DNA of 64,000 bases from Falsiruegeria mediterranea M17. Lineage in GTDB: Bacteria > Pseudomonadota > Alphaproteobacteria > Rhodobacterales > Rhodobacteraceae. Shown one piece after another: positions 16,715 through 24,726 of the stretch (within the stretch, counting starts at the first letter, position 1; every line of letters starts with the position of its first letter). The position numbers were made by a program, and so were the translations under genes. The stretch covers positions 62,001 to 126,000 of the forward strand of contig NZ_ONZG01000012.1 of the NCBI RefSeq assembly GCF_900302455.1. The letters run 5' to 3'. Under the pieces are notes generated by a model that made no database searches, was not told where the DNA came from, and saw only the letters and a list, made by a program, of their open reading frames with translations.

Positions 16715-18754
16715 TCATCGCGTTTTGTGACCACCCCCGGCCTTTAGCGGTAGAGCGTATATTCCTGACTGCGCATCCGTCGCACTTTTCTCTTCGGCCA
16801 CCGTTGACACATCAGCTGTCTGACCCTCTTCAGGCGCCTGCAACGTGGCATTCGACAAGGACGTCGAACTCGTGTCGAGAACATCAGAGCAATCCGCCAA
16901 ATGGACGTCTGTCGAATTGCCGCCCGCTCGAAGGGACAACGTACCCAGGCGGGTCACCGGGCCAACTGTCCACAATGGCCGTGCTCGAACGTCGGTTTCC
17001 ACGTAAGTCGCTTCATCCTGATGTGTGCTCTGGCGAGCCCCTTGAACATCCCGCGGGAATGCAAGCGGCTCGTCATCTCTTTGGACGTTGATCGATGCAC
17101 ACAGGGTCGCGCCAGCCGCGTTCGTCAGGTGTAAACTGTAGTCTCCGTTTTGCACTGACTGCCCACGGTTCTTCTTGTTCAGACCCGGAGCGAATGCCAG
17201 AACTATGCGAGTCCTGGACGTGTTTTCAAACCGACGCACATAGGCGCGCGCAACCAGAAAGTCCCATCGCCCGGTGATCCGACGCTTTGCATCCCTGGTG
17301 TAGGACGGAAGGACAACGTCACCTTTTTCATCAAGGAATTCACTGCGGCTCAGTTTCAATTCAACCGCATCCCCGACAGGCCCCTTCAGGGTCAATGTGG
17401 CTCGGTTCAACTGGTCCAGCCAAACTTCGACAAAAGAAATGGACTGATCATCTGATGCTATCTTCCAGTCGATGTGATCTTGTTCGCCCCGGGGTAACCT
17501 CATCAAGACCTGGCTGTGCTGTCGCGACTTGTTGCTGTCAGGCAGGACAACGGCAGTCGCCACGCCTTCAGCGCTTCGTTGACGGGCCAGGCGTTCAATC
17601 TCAGACCGCAGAAAACCGACACCGTTTGGCGCGTCGGCAAAAACCTCGTGATTGATGCAAACAACAACCGGGACACGAGTTACTTTCCCATCTAAACCCC
17701 TCCAGTTGTCAGACCATTGAAACGCCCGGATCAAGCCGCTGAGAATGAAGAACTCCACCCGCCCACCCCAAGTTTCGGCTTTGGTCAATGGCGGCAACTG
17801 CACAAGCATGGCTGGCTCTGCGACATCAGCCCGTTCGCTGGGTAGATGGTCAATGAGACCATCCAACTGAGTTACATTGTAGTCGTTGACCTGCACAGCA
17901 CGCGCGGTCGTAACGGCATTCGGTTTGCTGTCTGCCTGAAAAATCCGGCGCCCGTTCGACCTCAAACAACGGTACAACTGGATCTCATCCACGGTGCCAT
18001 CGTAAACGACGTCATTATAGTCTGCGCTGACGTCTGTACTGTTCAGGCTGCGACCAAATTCCAATTCAGATCCATTGCGGGAGGCCACTTTTGCTTGCGT
18101 CCAACAACGTGCAAACCTGGACGAAAGGTGTGCCGTGTGATCGTCACCCTGACGAAAGACATGGTTGTTCCCGACTGTGTCCTGTTTGCCGATGAAACCC
18201 GACACGATCTTTTCACCCAAAGGGCGGTCGAATACAAAGTGATGCCAAACCTCCGGAGGCATTGTTCCGGTCATCGAATTGCGTGCGTAGCTCTTTGCGG
18301 CCCGAAAAACCCTGTCCAATGCGCACAGTTTTGTAGCAGCAATGGATTTGGAAAGCGGAAACCCGACGCCGATCTGCAGGGTTTCACATTCAGGCACCGC
18401 GTCATAGGCTTTTGCCTCGGGGCGGTAGAGGAAGAACCGCGTGAAACGTTCAACGTTCTCGCCAACCATTTCACCAACAATGATGTTCACAACGACAGGT
18501 AGGAAATCGGCATCATGCTGGATTGATCTCCCCTGATCTGTCTTGATCATGAACTTTACCAGCGATTTGATCGAAGACGTGAAATCGCCCTGCTCACCCC
18601 TGCACAGATCAACAAATACCGGCTTCCAGATCTGTGCATCATCAGCAAGTTTCGGTGATCGCGTTGCCTGTTCCCAGTCTTCATAGGGCTCGACGAAATG
18701 TGCCGGTTTGTGACCGGATACCACCGTCTTCGGCTCATCCCAGGTGATGTTCAT
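16715..18754 (-). CDS. degenerate subtilase-like (S8-type) protein, probably inactive
   Basis: The 679-residue protein has GGGAGGT six bases before ATG 18754. I do not recognise a named family for the N-terminal half. The region about 320-470 (AMLVQLPPLTKAETWGG, VTRVPVVVCINHEVF, GVATAVVLPDSNKSRQHSQVLM, SISFVEVWLDQ) follows the middle of large bacterial S8 peptidases. There the equivalents are an IAVQLPP segment, a VVNLSYG segment, the AGN oxyanion segment and an SFLEIWLP segment. The catalytic His motif (HGTHV) expected before that region is not visible, the AGN is replaced by DSN, and the protein ends without a GTSxAAP serine motif. There is no signal peptide. It sits between tex and the replication gene. 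The homology is inferred from memory of the family, not searched. Confidence 0.55.
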   Translation of the reverse strand: MNITWDEPKTVVSGHKPAHFVEPYEDWEQATRSPKLADDAQIWKPVFVDLCRGEQGDFTSSIKSLVKFMIKTDQGRSIQHDADFLPVVVNIIVGEMVGENVERFTRFFLYRPEAKAYDAVPECETLQIGVGFPLSKSIAATKLCALDRVFRAAKSYARNSMTGTMPPEVWHHFVFDRPLGEKIVSGFIGKQDTVGNNHVFRQGDDHTAHLSSRFARCWTQAKVASRNGSELEFGRSLNSTDVSADYNDVVYDGTVDEIQLYRCLRSNGRRIFQADSKPNAVTTARAVQVNDYNVTQLDGLIDHLPSERADVAEPAMLVQLPPLTKAETWGGRVEFFILSGLIRAFQWSDNWRGLDGKVTRVPVVVCINHEVFADAPNGVGFLRSEIERLARQRSAEGVATAVVLPDSNKSRQHSQVLMRLPRGEQDHIDWKIASDDQSISFVEVWLDQLNRATLTLKGPVGDAVELKLSRSEFLDEKGDVVLPSYTRDAKRRITGRWDFLVARAYVRRFENTSRTRIVLAFAPGLNKKNRGQSVQNGDYSLHLTNAAGATLCASINVQRDDEPLAFPRDVQGARQSTHQDEATYVETDVRARPLWTVGPVTRLGTLSLRAGGNSTDVHLADCSDVLDTSSTSLSNATLQAPEEGQTADVSTVAEEKSATDAQSGIYALPLKAGGGHKTR

Positions 18755-18999
18755 CTACTGACCTCCCACTTGCCGTGGCAAGGTGACATAACTGTTGGTC
18801 AAGTACAGTTCAGCGAGTGGGATTCACGGTTTTTTTGCGATTTACCGAGATTATTCTCATTTTCTCCGAGCTTGGGCTTTTGCTCTCTCTTTCCTTAAAG
18901 AGCTGCGAGAAAACGGAAGATTTCAAAGGGCGTGCCCCTATCATCTAATCTATTAGAGCCTAGGCAGGTCGTAGATGTTCTTACGTCGAACATAGGCTG

Positions 19000-20271
19000 C
19001 TAGCTGTCTTCGAGTTCGTCAAAAGCGCCAGGGTTCATTTCCGCCCAGAACGCAAAGATGGCATTGGCGTTCAACGCTGATTGCCATCCATGGGTGCGGA
19101 ACTCCATCCGCTCAAGATCATCTTCCAGACCAGCCAAGAACAACCGTTTGTCCGCATCTCGCTGCGTGGGGTTTCGTCGCGAAACCAAGTTGGAAACGAT
19201 TTCAAACTTGCGGGCTCTTCTTGCGCGTTCGGCCAGCCGCATGTCCAACTCCGCATCTGCCTTGCGTTCTTGATCAAGACGTTCTTGGGCGCGTTGCATT
19301 GCTTCTGGACTCGGAGGTTTGACTTTGACCTCTTTCATCGAAAAGTCGTCCTTTAATGCAGCATTGAGGTATCCCGCAGCTGACTTGACGTCCGGCTGGC
19401 GCCGAACATAGTCCAGTTTCTGCGCAACGTAGTCTTCGCCATGTTCGGAAATCCACTGACGCGCCAAACGATCTGACACACCTTGGTCGATCAGCTTTTT
19501 GTAAACATCAAGGTTACGTATCCCCTCATCATCACCGATTTGAAACATGGCTAGCTGAGGGTTCTCCTTGATCAGGAACCGAATGTCCGCAACTGCCCTG
19601 CCCTTCTTCTTGAACTCGGGCGTGATTTCTATGTCTGAGTTCCGGTTCACTTCCGCCACCGCCGGTTTGATGATCTTGGCGTTAAGATGTTTGAAGCTCT
19701 CGTAGTAGTTCGATCCATCCACCCCCATCAACTTGCGAAAGATCTCAAGCGACCACCACCCCGTCGATCCGGTGCGCACGAACCGATAGCAGTTTTCATA
19801 CAAGGCTAGACCGTGGCCTGAGGTAAAATTCCTTTGAATGTGGACATTGATCAACGCATAGATTTTGGGGTCGTGCAGCTTTTGTGCCAAGGCGGGAGAG
19901 TAAGCGTATTCACAAACACCACTCTTGAGTTTGGCAAAAGATAGCAGCGAAGAGACACCCCATTCCTGTCGACCTTCCTCGTCCAACATGTCCCATTCCG
20001 CGACTGTCTCGGCCAAAGCTCGAAGGCTTGCCCTCAGCGTGTCCATGTCGTTGGAATTGTAACCGACCATGGTCGCCAAGGTGCGCGCATCAATGGTGTG
20101 GGTTTGGGCCGTGGTCAACGCGTCATAAGCATTTAGCAATAGAACGTTGGACAGCTTTCTCTGTAACAAGCTGAGCTTGCCGCTGATGTGTATGGCTGCC
20201 ACATTCTTTTTGACAGTTTCGCGGCGCAATGCGCCGGTTAACTGATCCATATCTATCTGTGCGCTGGTCAT
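19000..20271 (-). CDS. plasmid replication initiator (RepB/Rep_3-like)
   Basis: The 423-residue protein resembles theta-type plasmid initiators of the Rep_3/RepB superfamily. An early segment KNVAAIHISGKLSLLQRKLSNVLLLNAY begins the first winged helix. LYENCYRFVRTGSTGWWSLEIFRKLMGV, then YYESFKHLNAKIIKPAVAEVN, form the second winged helix typical of initiators that bind iterons. The C-terminus is a charged helical tail (AQERLDQERKADAELDMRLAERARRARKF). ATG 20271 was chosen; GTG 20304 is also in frame with AAGG upstream. It is divergent from parAB, with an iteron array directly upstream. Roseobacters use RepA, RepB, RepABC and DnaA-like replicons, and this looks like the RepB type. Confidence 0.8.
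   Translation of the reverse strand: MTSAQIDMDQLTGALRRETVKKNVAAIHISGKLSLLQRKLSNVLLLNAYDALTTAQTHTIDARTLATMVGYNSNDMDTLRASLRALAETVAEWDMLDEEGRQEWGVSSLLSFAKLKSGVCEYAYSPALAQKLHDPKIYALINVHIQRNFTSGHGLALYENCYRFVRTGSTGWWSLEIFRKLMGVDGSNYYESFKHLNAKIIKPAVAEVNRNSDIEITPEFKKKGRAVADIRFLIKENPQLAMFQIGDDEGIRNLDVYKKLIDQGVSDRLARQWISEHGEDYVAQKLDYVRRQPDVKSAAGYLNAALKDDFSMKEVKVKPPSPEAMQRAQERLDQERKADAELDMRLAERARRARKFEIVSNLVSRRNPTQRDADKRLFLAGLEDDLERMEFRTHGWQSALNANAIFAFWAEMNPGAFDELEDS
19170..19186. promoter_or_regulatory. parS-like palindrome inside rep
   Basis: GGTTTCG-TCG-CGAAACC has 7-bp arms and a 3-bp centre and lies within the 3' half of the replication gene. It matches three other copies near parAB (20690, 21515, 22264), which makes it a candidate ParB-binding site. 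Confidence 0.6.
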
Positions 20272-20308
20272 TTTTTTCTTTCTGCTCTGGATGAGTCGTC
20301 GCACAAAA

Positions 20309-20583
20309 GGTACCTTAGATCAAGTATCCATGGGTTCTTAACAGTCGTCCCGTATCCGGGTACCATCCGGGTTGGATGCCGTGAAGACGTGGTGAATTTC
20401 CGCCAATGAACCCTCTCGCAACTCGCTAAAAAACAAAGAATTGGACCAAAACAGGCTCTATTTAGCGGTTTTTGATGATACCGAGAATCGGTACCTCAGC
20501 TCACGCATTCCGGTACCCTTCCGCCTGTAGATGGGTACCTATTGAACCGAAGAAAGGTACCCGTCAGCCTGTTTATTGGTACC
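20309..20583. other. replication origin iterons (GGTACC array)
   Basis: GGTACC occurs at 20309, 20359, 20490, 20512, 20534, 20556 and 20578. The last five are spaced exactly 22 bp, about two helical turns, so Rep would bind one face. The bases between differ, so the conserved core is the 6-bp palindrome. The two promoter-proximal copies lie 38 and 88 bp from the rep ATG and may serve autoregulation. The array faces AT-rich DNA with a DnaA box, as in iteron-controlled plasmid origins. Confidence 0.78.
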
Positions 20584-20680
20584 TGGGTCGTTGTACTATG
20601 TTGAAATAACGAAATTTTCCCGTTCGAAAGATTCTAAAGTACTAAAAGAAATTAAACAGTTTGTTGTGTGGATAACTTGA
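20584..20680. other. AT-rich unwinding region with DnaA box
   Basis: The stretch after the last iteron is AT-rich (for example ACTAAAAGAAATTAAACAG) and contains TGTGGATAA at 20667-20675. That is a perfect DnaA box, TTATCCACA, on the minus strand. Together with the iterons this is the likely oriV core. Confidence 0.7.
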
Positions 20681-20689
20681 TAATTTTGG

Positions 20690-20708
20690 GGGTTTCGTCA
20701 CGAAACCC
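20690..20708. promoter_or_regulatory. parS-like palindrome between rep and parA
   Basis: GGGTTTCGTCACGAAACCC has 8-bp arms around TCA. It is the longest of four related palindromes and the only intergenic one, lying between the origin and parA. It could be the main centromere or partition operator. Confidence 0.68.
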
Positions 20709-20765
20709 AGCTAAGATCATTAATTCAGCTCATGCAGAACCAATTCTGGGTAGTCTAACTACATG

Positions 20766-20807
20766 ATGTTCGCTATTGTCCTCTACATACGCCGAAAAGG
20801 CGAACAT
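20766..20807. promoter_or_regulatory. inverted repeat in the parA leader
   Basis: ATGTTCGC (20766-20773) and GCGAACAT (20800-20807) are perfect 8-bp arms 26 bp apart, ending 11 bp before the parA ATG. A ParA-type N-terminal DNA-binding domain could use this to autoregulate parAB. Confidence 0.45.
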
Positions 20808-20818
20808 ACCGTGAGGCA

Positions 20819-22204
20819 ATGAAATTGAGCAAACAACCAACACAAACAGTGCCCCCATATTTGAACCTCAACCCCGAAGCTGCTGCAGCCCGTCTTCCTG
20901 ATCCTATAGATACAACAAGATTCGCCAAAGCCGCAGCTTTCTGTGCCAAAGGCCGCGAAGATTTGGCTCGCCGAGGGTATGCACCAGATGGTCAAAAGCG
21001 ACTGCGCAAGTTCTCGACCTGGGAAATTACAAAATACCTTATTCCAGTCGCCCCAGCTCATCTTCGTCGGGTTCTAAAGGCTAACCCCGAGTTGCCTCAG
21101 GGCGAAGGTGATGGAGGGTCAAAATGGTTCACTCTTGAAGAGGTCTTAACCCTACGCCAACACTTTGCAAGTGAGGGTGTGAGCACCAAGGAATACCTGC
21201 CCTATCGCCCGAAGGAGGCCCAGGCCAAGGTTGTTTCAGTTGCGAACTTCAAGGGCGGTGTCGGTAAGACCAGTACTGCAGCTCATTTGGCAATGTCAGC
21301 CGCCTTGGATGGCTACAAAGTGTTGGTCATTGACCTGGATAGTCAGGGGTCGATGACGTCAATTCTTGGCGGTTCCGTCCCTGACGAGTGGTCCACTGTA
21401 TTTCCGTTGATTGCCAAGGATTTTGCCAAATCGGTGACAGCAGAGAACGAAGTCCGACGCGCTGGAGGTCAGGCCGAGATTCCGTTGGACGAAACTTTGC
21501 AGGAAGCCCTGCAGGTTTCGTCGCGAAACGTTATTCAGAAAACCCATTGGCCAAACATTGATCTGATCGGGGCTCAGTTGAATTTGTACTGGGCCGAGTT
21601 TCAGATACCGGTCTGGCGAATGGGGTTGCGGTCCTGGCCTTTGTGGGATGGACTGACCAACTTTCTTGAGGATGAGGGAGTGTTGGATGACTATGACATC
21701 ATCTTTCTGGATACGCCCCCTGCCCTTGGCTATCTGACGATCAACGCGTTGGCCGCTGCTGATATCTTGTTGGTTCCACTTGGCGCTTCGTTCCTGGAGT
21801 TCGATTCAACGGGGCGTTTTTTTGACATGCTCTATTCGACATTTGCATCCATCGAAGATGGTGAAAACGCGTCCAGACGTGCAGCCAGTTTGCCAGAGAT
21901 GAAATTTGAGTGGGATGTGGTGCGTGCCATTGTCACCAGGTTTGACGCCTCACAACAGACGGACATGGCAAACGTGATCCAAGCCTATTTCGGAGATTTC
22001 ATGAATGCTTACCGCCAAGACTATACCGCATTGGTTGGTCAGGCAGGTGAGCAGGTCAACGGGATTTATGAAGCGGACTATCGTGAGTTCAATCGCGAAA
22101 CCTATGTCCGAGGACGCGAGACATTTGATCGGACTTACGCCGAATTCAAAGAACTGTTGATTGGGTGTTGGTGGAGAGACGTGAACCTGGAGGGCAATGA
22201 CTGA
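20819..22204 (+). CDS. parA: partition ATPase ParA (type Ia, plasmid)
   Basis: This 461-residue ParA is of the long plasmid type Ia. It has an N-terminal DNA-binding region (LRKFSTWEITKYLIPVAPAHLRRVL at about 60-84, then a KWFTLEEVLTLRQHF helix) and the deviant Walker A FKGGVGKTSTAAHLA. VLVIDLDSQGSMT is the A-prime motif and DIIFLDTPPALGYLT the Walker B. It moves plasmid copies apart with ParB bound at the centromere, and the N-terminal domain usually represses its own promoter. Its stop overlaps the parB start (TGATG). A GTTTCGTCGCGAAAC palindrome lies inside the gene. GAGG sits only two bases from the ATG, an unusually short ribosome site. Confidence 0.9.
   Translation: MKLSKQPTQTVPPYLNLNPEAAAARLPDPIDTTRFAKAAAFCAKGREDLARRGYAPDGQKRLRKFSTWEITKYLIPVAPAHLRRVLKANPELPQGEGDGGSKWFTLEEVLTLRQHFASEGVSTKEYLPYRPKEAQAKVVSVANFKGGVGKTSTAAHLAMSAALDGYKVLVIDLDSQGSMTSILGGSVPDEWSTVFPLIAKDFAKSVTAENEVRRAGGQAEIPLDETLQEALQVSSRNVIQKTHWPNIDLIGAQLNLYWAEFQIPVWRMGLRSWPLWDGLTNFLEDEGVLDDYDIIFLDTPPALGYLTINALAAADILLVPLGASFLEFDSTGRFFDMLYSTFASIEDGENASRRAASLPEMKFEWDVVRAIVTRFDASQQTDMANVIQAYFGDFMNAYRQDYTALVGQAGEQVNGIYEADYREFNRETYVRGRETFDRTYAEFKELLIGCWWRDVNLEGND
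21515..21529. promoter_or_regulatory. parS-like palindrome inside parA
   Basis: GTTTCG-TCG-CGAAAC is identical in core to the copy inside rep at 19171-19185. Its position inside an ORF argues for a selected site rather than a promoter element. Confidence 0.6.
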
Positions 22205-23268
22205 TGGCAAAACGTAGACGTTTGACGGCCCCAGACGCTGACACCCTGCGAGAGTTGGACGAAGGTTTCGCGGCGAAACCGGTGGACGCACTTTCGTTGA
22301 CGCCGCCAATTGCCCAGGTCGCAGGAGAGGCTGCGGCGCTTGCCGGCATGACTTCGGTCACGGATCGAGCGGAGCAGGCGCGAGACGCAGCAGATGCACA
22401 GCAGTTCCGGCAAGCCAAATCTGCAGGGCTTGTGGCGCAACCTATTGCACTGGATCTGATCGAAGCAGACTTTATCCGCCGGGATCGTCTGAACGAAGAC
22501 CCGGAAGCAATGGAAGAGCTTTTGACCTCGATCCGATCGTCGGGACTGCGGAGCCCAATCGAGGTTGCCGCACTTCCTGACGGGTTTGGTTTGATCTCGG
22601 GGTATCGTCGCCTCAAGGCGTTTCAGGTACTTGCGACCGAAGATCCCAAATTCGGGATGATTCCGGCTTATGTACGCGACGCAGATGCGGGGCAGGACGC
22701 CTATGTGTCCATGGTTGAAGAGAACGAGGTGCGCGCGAACCTGACGCCGTACGAACGGGGACGGATCGCGGTTCTGTCGACAGGGCAGGGTGTATTTTCG
22801 ACGGTGTCGGATGCGGTGGATGTATTGTTTGCGTCTGTTTCAAAAGCCAAACGTTCAAAGGTTCGCAGTTTTGCACTGGTGCATGAATGCTTGGGTGATC
22901 TGCTGCGCTATCCCTCAACGCTCACCGAAAAGGCGGGGTTACAACTGGCCGCTGCTTTGCGAGAGGGCGCACAAGCGGATCTAAGAGTGGCATTGGACAG
23001 TTCTGATTGTACATCGTCCGCAGAAGAATGGACCGTTTTGAGCAAGGTTCTGGCGAACCGGGGCAGGGCGGAAAAGGACCCCAGCAAAGGTGGTCGTCCA
23101 AGCAGCAATGTGCGGTTGCCCCTGGTTCAGGTGGAAGATGGCGCCGAGCTGCGTGGCGAGCTTTCAGCGAATGGTTTCCGGATCGAATTGTTTGGCCGCA
23201 AGGTAGATCCAACAACAGGAGAGATCATTTTGCGAGAAATTCGGCGTATTCTTGAAGACAAGGATTAA
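22204..23268 (+). CDS. parB: partition protein ParB
   Basis: A 354-residue ParB/Spo0J-family protein. The N-terminal ParB/Srx fold includes LIEADFIRRDRLNEDPEAMEELLTSIRSSGLRSPIEV and LISGYRRLKAFQVL (the GxRR-type box). VEENEVRANLTPYERGRIAVL leads into the central helix-turn-helix, and the C-terminus ends with EIILREIRRIL. It starts at ATG 22204, overlapping the parA stop. ParB binds parS and stimulates ParA. GTTTCG-N3-CGAAAC palindromes in and around parAB are the candidate sites. Plasmid-type ParB proteins recognise diverse centromeres, so the site assignment is inferred. Confidence 0.88.
   Translation: MAKRRRLTAPDADTLRELDEGFAAKPVDALSLTPPIAQVAGEAAALAGMTSVTDRAEQARDAADAQQFRQAKSAGLVAQPIALDLIEADFIRRDRLNEDPEAMEELLTSIRSSGLRSPIEVAALPDGFGLISGYRRLKAFQVLATEDPKFGMIPAYVRDADAGQDAYVSMVEENEVRANLTPYERGRIAVLSTGQGVFSTVSDAVDVLFASVSKAKRSKVRSFALVHECLGDLLRYPSTLTEKAGLQLAAALREGAQADLRVALDSSDCTSSAEEWTVLSKVLANRGRAEKDPSKGGRPSSNVRLPLVQVEDGAELRGELSANGFRIELFGRKVDPTTGEIILREIRRILEDKD
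22264..22280. promoter_or_regulatory. parS-like palindrome inside parB
   Basis: GGTTTCG-CGG-CGAAACC lies 60 bp into parB, with the same 7-bp arms as the copy in rep and a different 3-bp centre. This indicates that the arms, not the centre, are conserved. Confidence 0.58.
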
Positions 23269-23292
23269 GAGCCGTATCGGCAAACACGAAGT

Positions 23293-23322
23293 AGCGATCA
23301 AAATAATAAAATTTTGATCGCT
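23293..23322. terminator. 12-bp inverted repeat between parB and a convergent gene
   Basis: Arms AGCGATCAAAAT (23293-23304) and ATTTTGATCGCT (23311-23322) are perfect, with the 6-base spacer AATAAA. It sits 24 bp after the parB stop. No U-run follows the stem, so it could also be a protein site. Confidence 0.45.
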
Positions 23323-23433
23323 AAAATCAAAAGATCATAAGCTAAAAAGAAAATGCTCAAGACCTCGCTGAACCCTTGCTGGGCTTCGTCAACAGTTCTG
23401 TTGAGGACGACCAAGCTGACAAATAGTGCAGGG

Positions 23434-24282
23434 TTATGAACCCGTCGTTCCGCTTGCTTTGAGTTCCTTCGCCAGTTCGCTCATAGCCAAATAAATTTGC
23501 CCTGCAGCTGGATGCCATTTTGAAACATCCTCACCCTGTTTGGTTACGACAAATGTATCACCCCGTGCTGCCGGGCCAGTCAGCGAATTGCGCGGGCCTT
23601 CGGCGATCACGTTCTCGACTGTTCCTTGCAGCAGCGTCTTGTTCAGATGGCGTGCGATCTCGGCGGGTACACCAGCTTGGGCCCAGGCCTCGTTGGCTAT
23701 TGCCTGCAGCACGACCGTGAAATTATTCGAAAAGACAGCTGCTGCGTGATAGAGGCTCTTTGTGTCCGAGTTGATTGGGAAACAATCGGCCCCCAATCGT
23801 TCGATCAATGGACGGACAGTTATGACTGCATCCTCATCCCCCTCCAGCCCACATAGAGCCCCTTTGAATTGTTGCTGGGCGGCGACGGGATCTGCAAATG
23901 ACAAAACAGGGTGCATACTTGCCAGGTGCCAATGCAGCTTTTTGAGGGGGGCCATTTCGTCTGCGGGAAAAAAACCACTGCAGTGCACGGCAACGGGTGA
24001 ATTCTCACTGAGGGCATCAACGTCGAAGGTTTCGGACAGTTTTTGAGCCACAGAAGAAATCTGCGTGTCCGGGACGGTCAGCAGCCACAGATCTGCAGGT
24101 TTCAGTTGCGCGTAATCTTGAACCGCGCGACCAGCTCCGACTAATTGTGTTGCCTCTTGCGCCGTTCGAAATTGTGAGCTCAAGACGTCTTGGATTGAAT
24201 ACTCAGAGGTCTCTTTCAAAAGGTGCATCAAAGTCCTGCCAACTTGGCCAGCGCCAATGACATTCACTCTTGCTTTGGGCAT
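23434..24282 (-). CDS. Rossmann-like NAD(P)-binding protein with DUF2520 domain
   Basis: A 282-residue protein. The N-terminal Rossmann domain has VNVIGAGQVGRTLMHLL at residues 6-22 and WLLTVPDTQISSVAQKL. The C-terminal helical DUF2520 domain includes SLYHAAAVFSNNFTVVLQAIANEAW and NSLTGPAARGD. The fold resembles pyrroline-5-carboxylate reductase and ketopantoate-reductase-like enzymes, but no reaction is established for the family. It is convergent with parB and separated from nadQ by 444 bp. Nothing in the context gives its substrate. Confidence 0.8.
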   Translation of the reverse strand: MPKARVNVIGAGQVGRTLMHLLKETSEYSIQDVLSSQFRTAQEATQLVGAGRAVQDYAQLKPADLWLLTVPDTQISSVAQKLSETFDVDALSENSPVAVHCSGFFPADEMAPLKKLHWHLASMHPVLSFADPVAAQQQFKGALCGLEGDEDAVITVRPLIERLGADCFPINSDTKSLYHAAAVFSNNFTVVLQAIANEAWAQAGVPAEIARHLNKTLLQGTVENVIAEGPRNSLTGPAARGDTFVVTKQGEDVSKWHPAAGQIYLAMSELAKELKASGTTGS

Positions 24283-24726
24283 GTTCGTGACCTCCGATTT
24301 TCATCCGTTGTAACTGCACAGGTTATATCTTGTTGGTCCAAGGCCGTGAAACATATGGGGCAGGTTTCAGTACCATTAGATGACAGTTGCTGCGAGCGTG
24401 ATGACTGAAAGCAGTAGCCTGGACAGTGGTCAAAGAATGTCGTCACGCGCCTTTAGCCCCGCAAGCATGTCACGCATACTCTTGCGTTAGCTTCTGCTTG
24501 GGATGCCGACGTGTTCAACGTCGGGTGCCGGGCTGAGCTATCCGCGCGAAAATTCTGATGAATTGATGTAGCCAAGTGCCAAAAGTCTCCACAGTCAGCG
24601 CAGATTGTTCCTTCTGTGGCAATGTAGTAGAGTTGTTTTGCCGGTCGTTGCGCGCCGGAGTACGGCGGGCTGTATCGCAGACATCCAGATCACAGAGCAC
24701 GGACCGTTCACGATACAGGAGTTTAC
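24283..24726. other. 444-bp intergenic stretch with no gene seen
   Basis: This stretch separates the DUF2520 gene from nadQ, which is transcribed away from it. It is less GC-rich than its neighbours. I see no coding frame with a ribosome site and family features, and no tRNA. Promoters for both flanking genes must lie here, but I cannot place them. Confidence 0.5.

Noticed and set aside
20490-20583. CRISPR array (regular 22-bp periodicity)
   Set aside because: Only a 6-bp core recurs, no repeat of CRISPR length or spacer structure exists, and the position beside rep explains it as origin iterons. No cas genes are present.
20690-20708. Canonical chromosomal parS (TGTTTCACGTGAAACA)
   Set aside because: The arms share GTTTC/GAAAC, but the core length and centre differ. 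It was therefore called parS-like and tied to the local ParB only.
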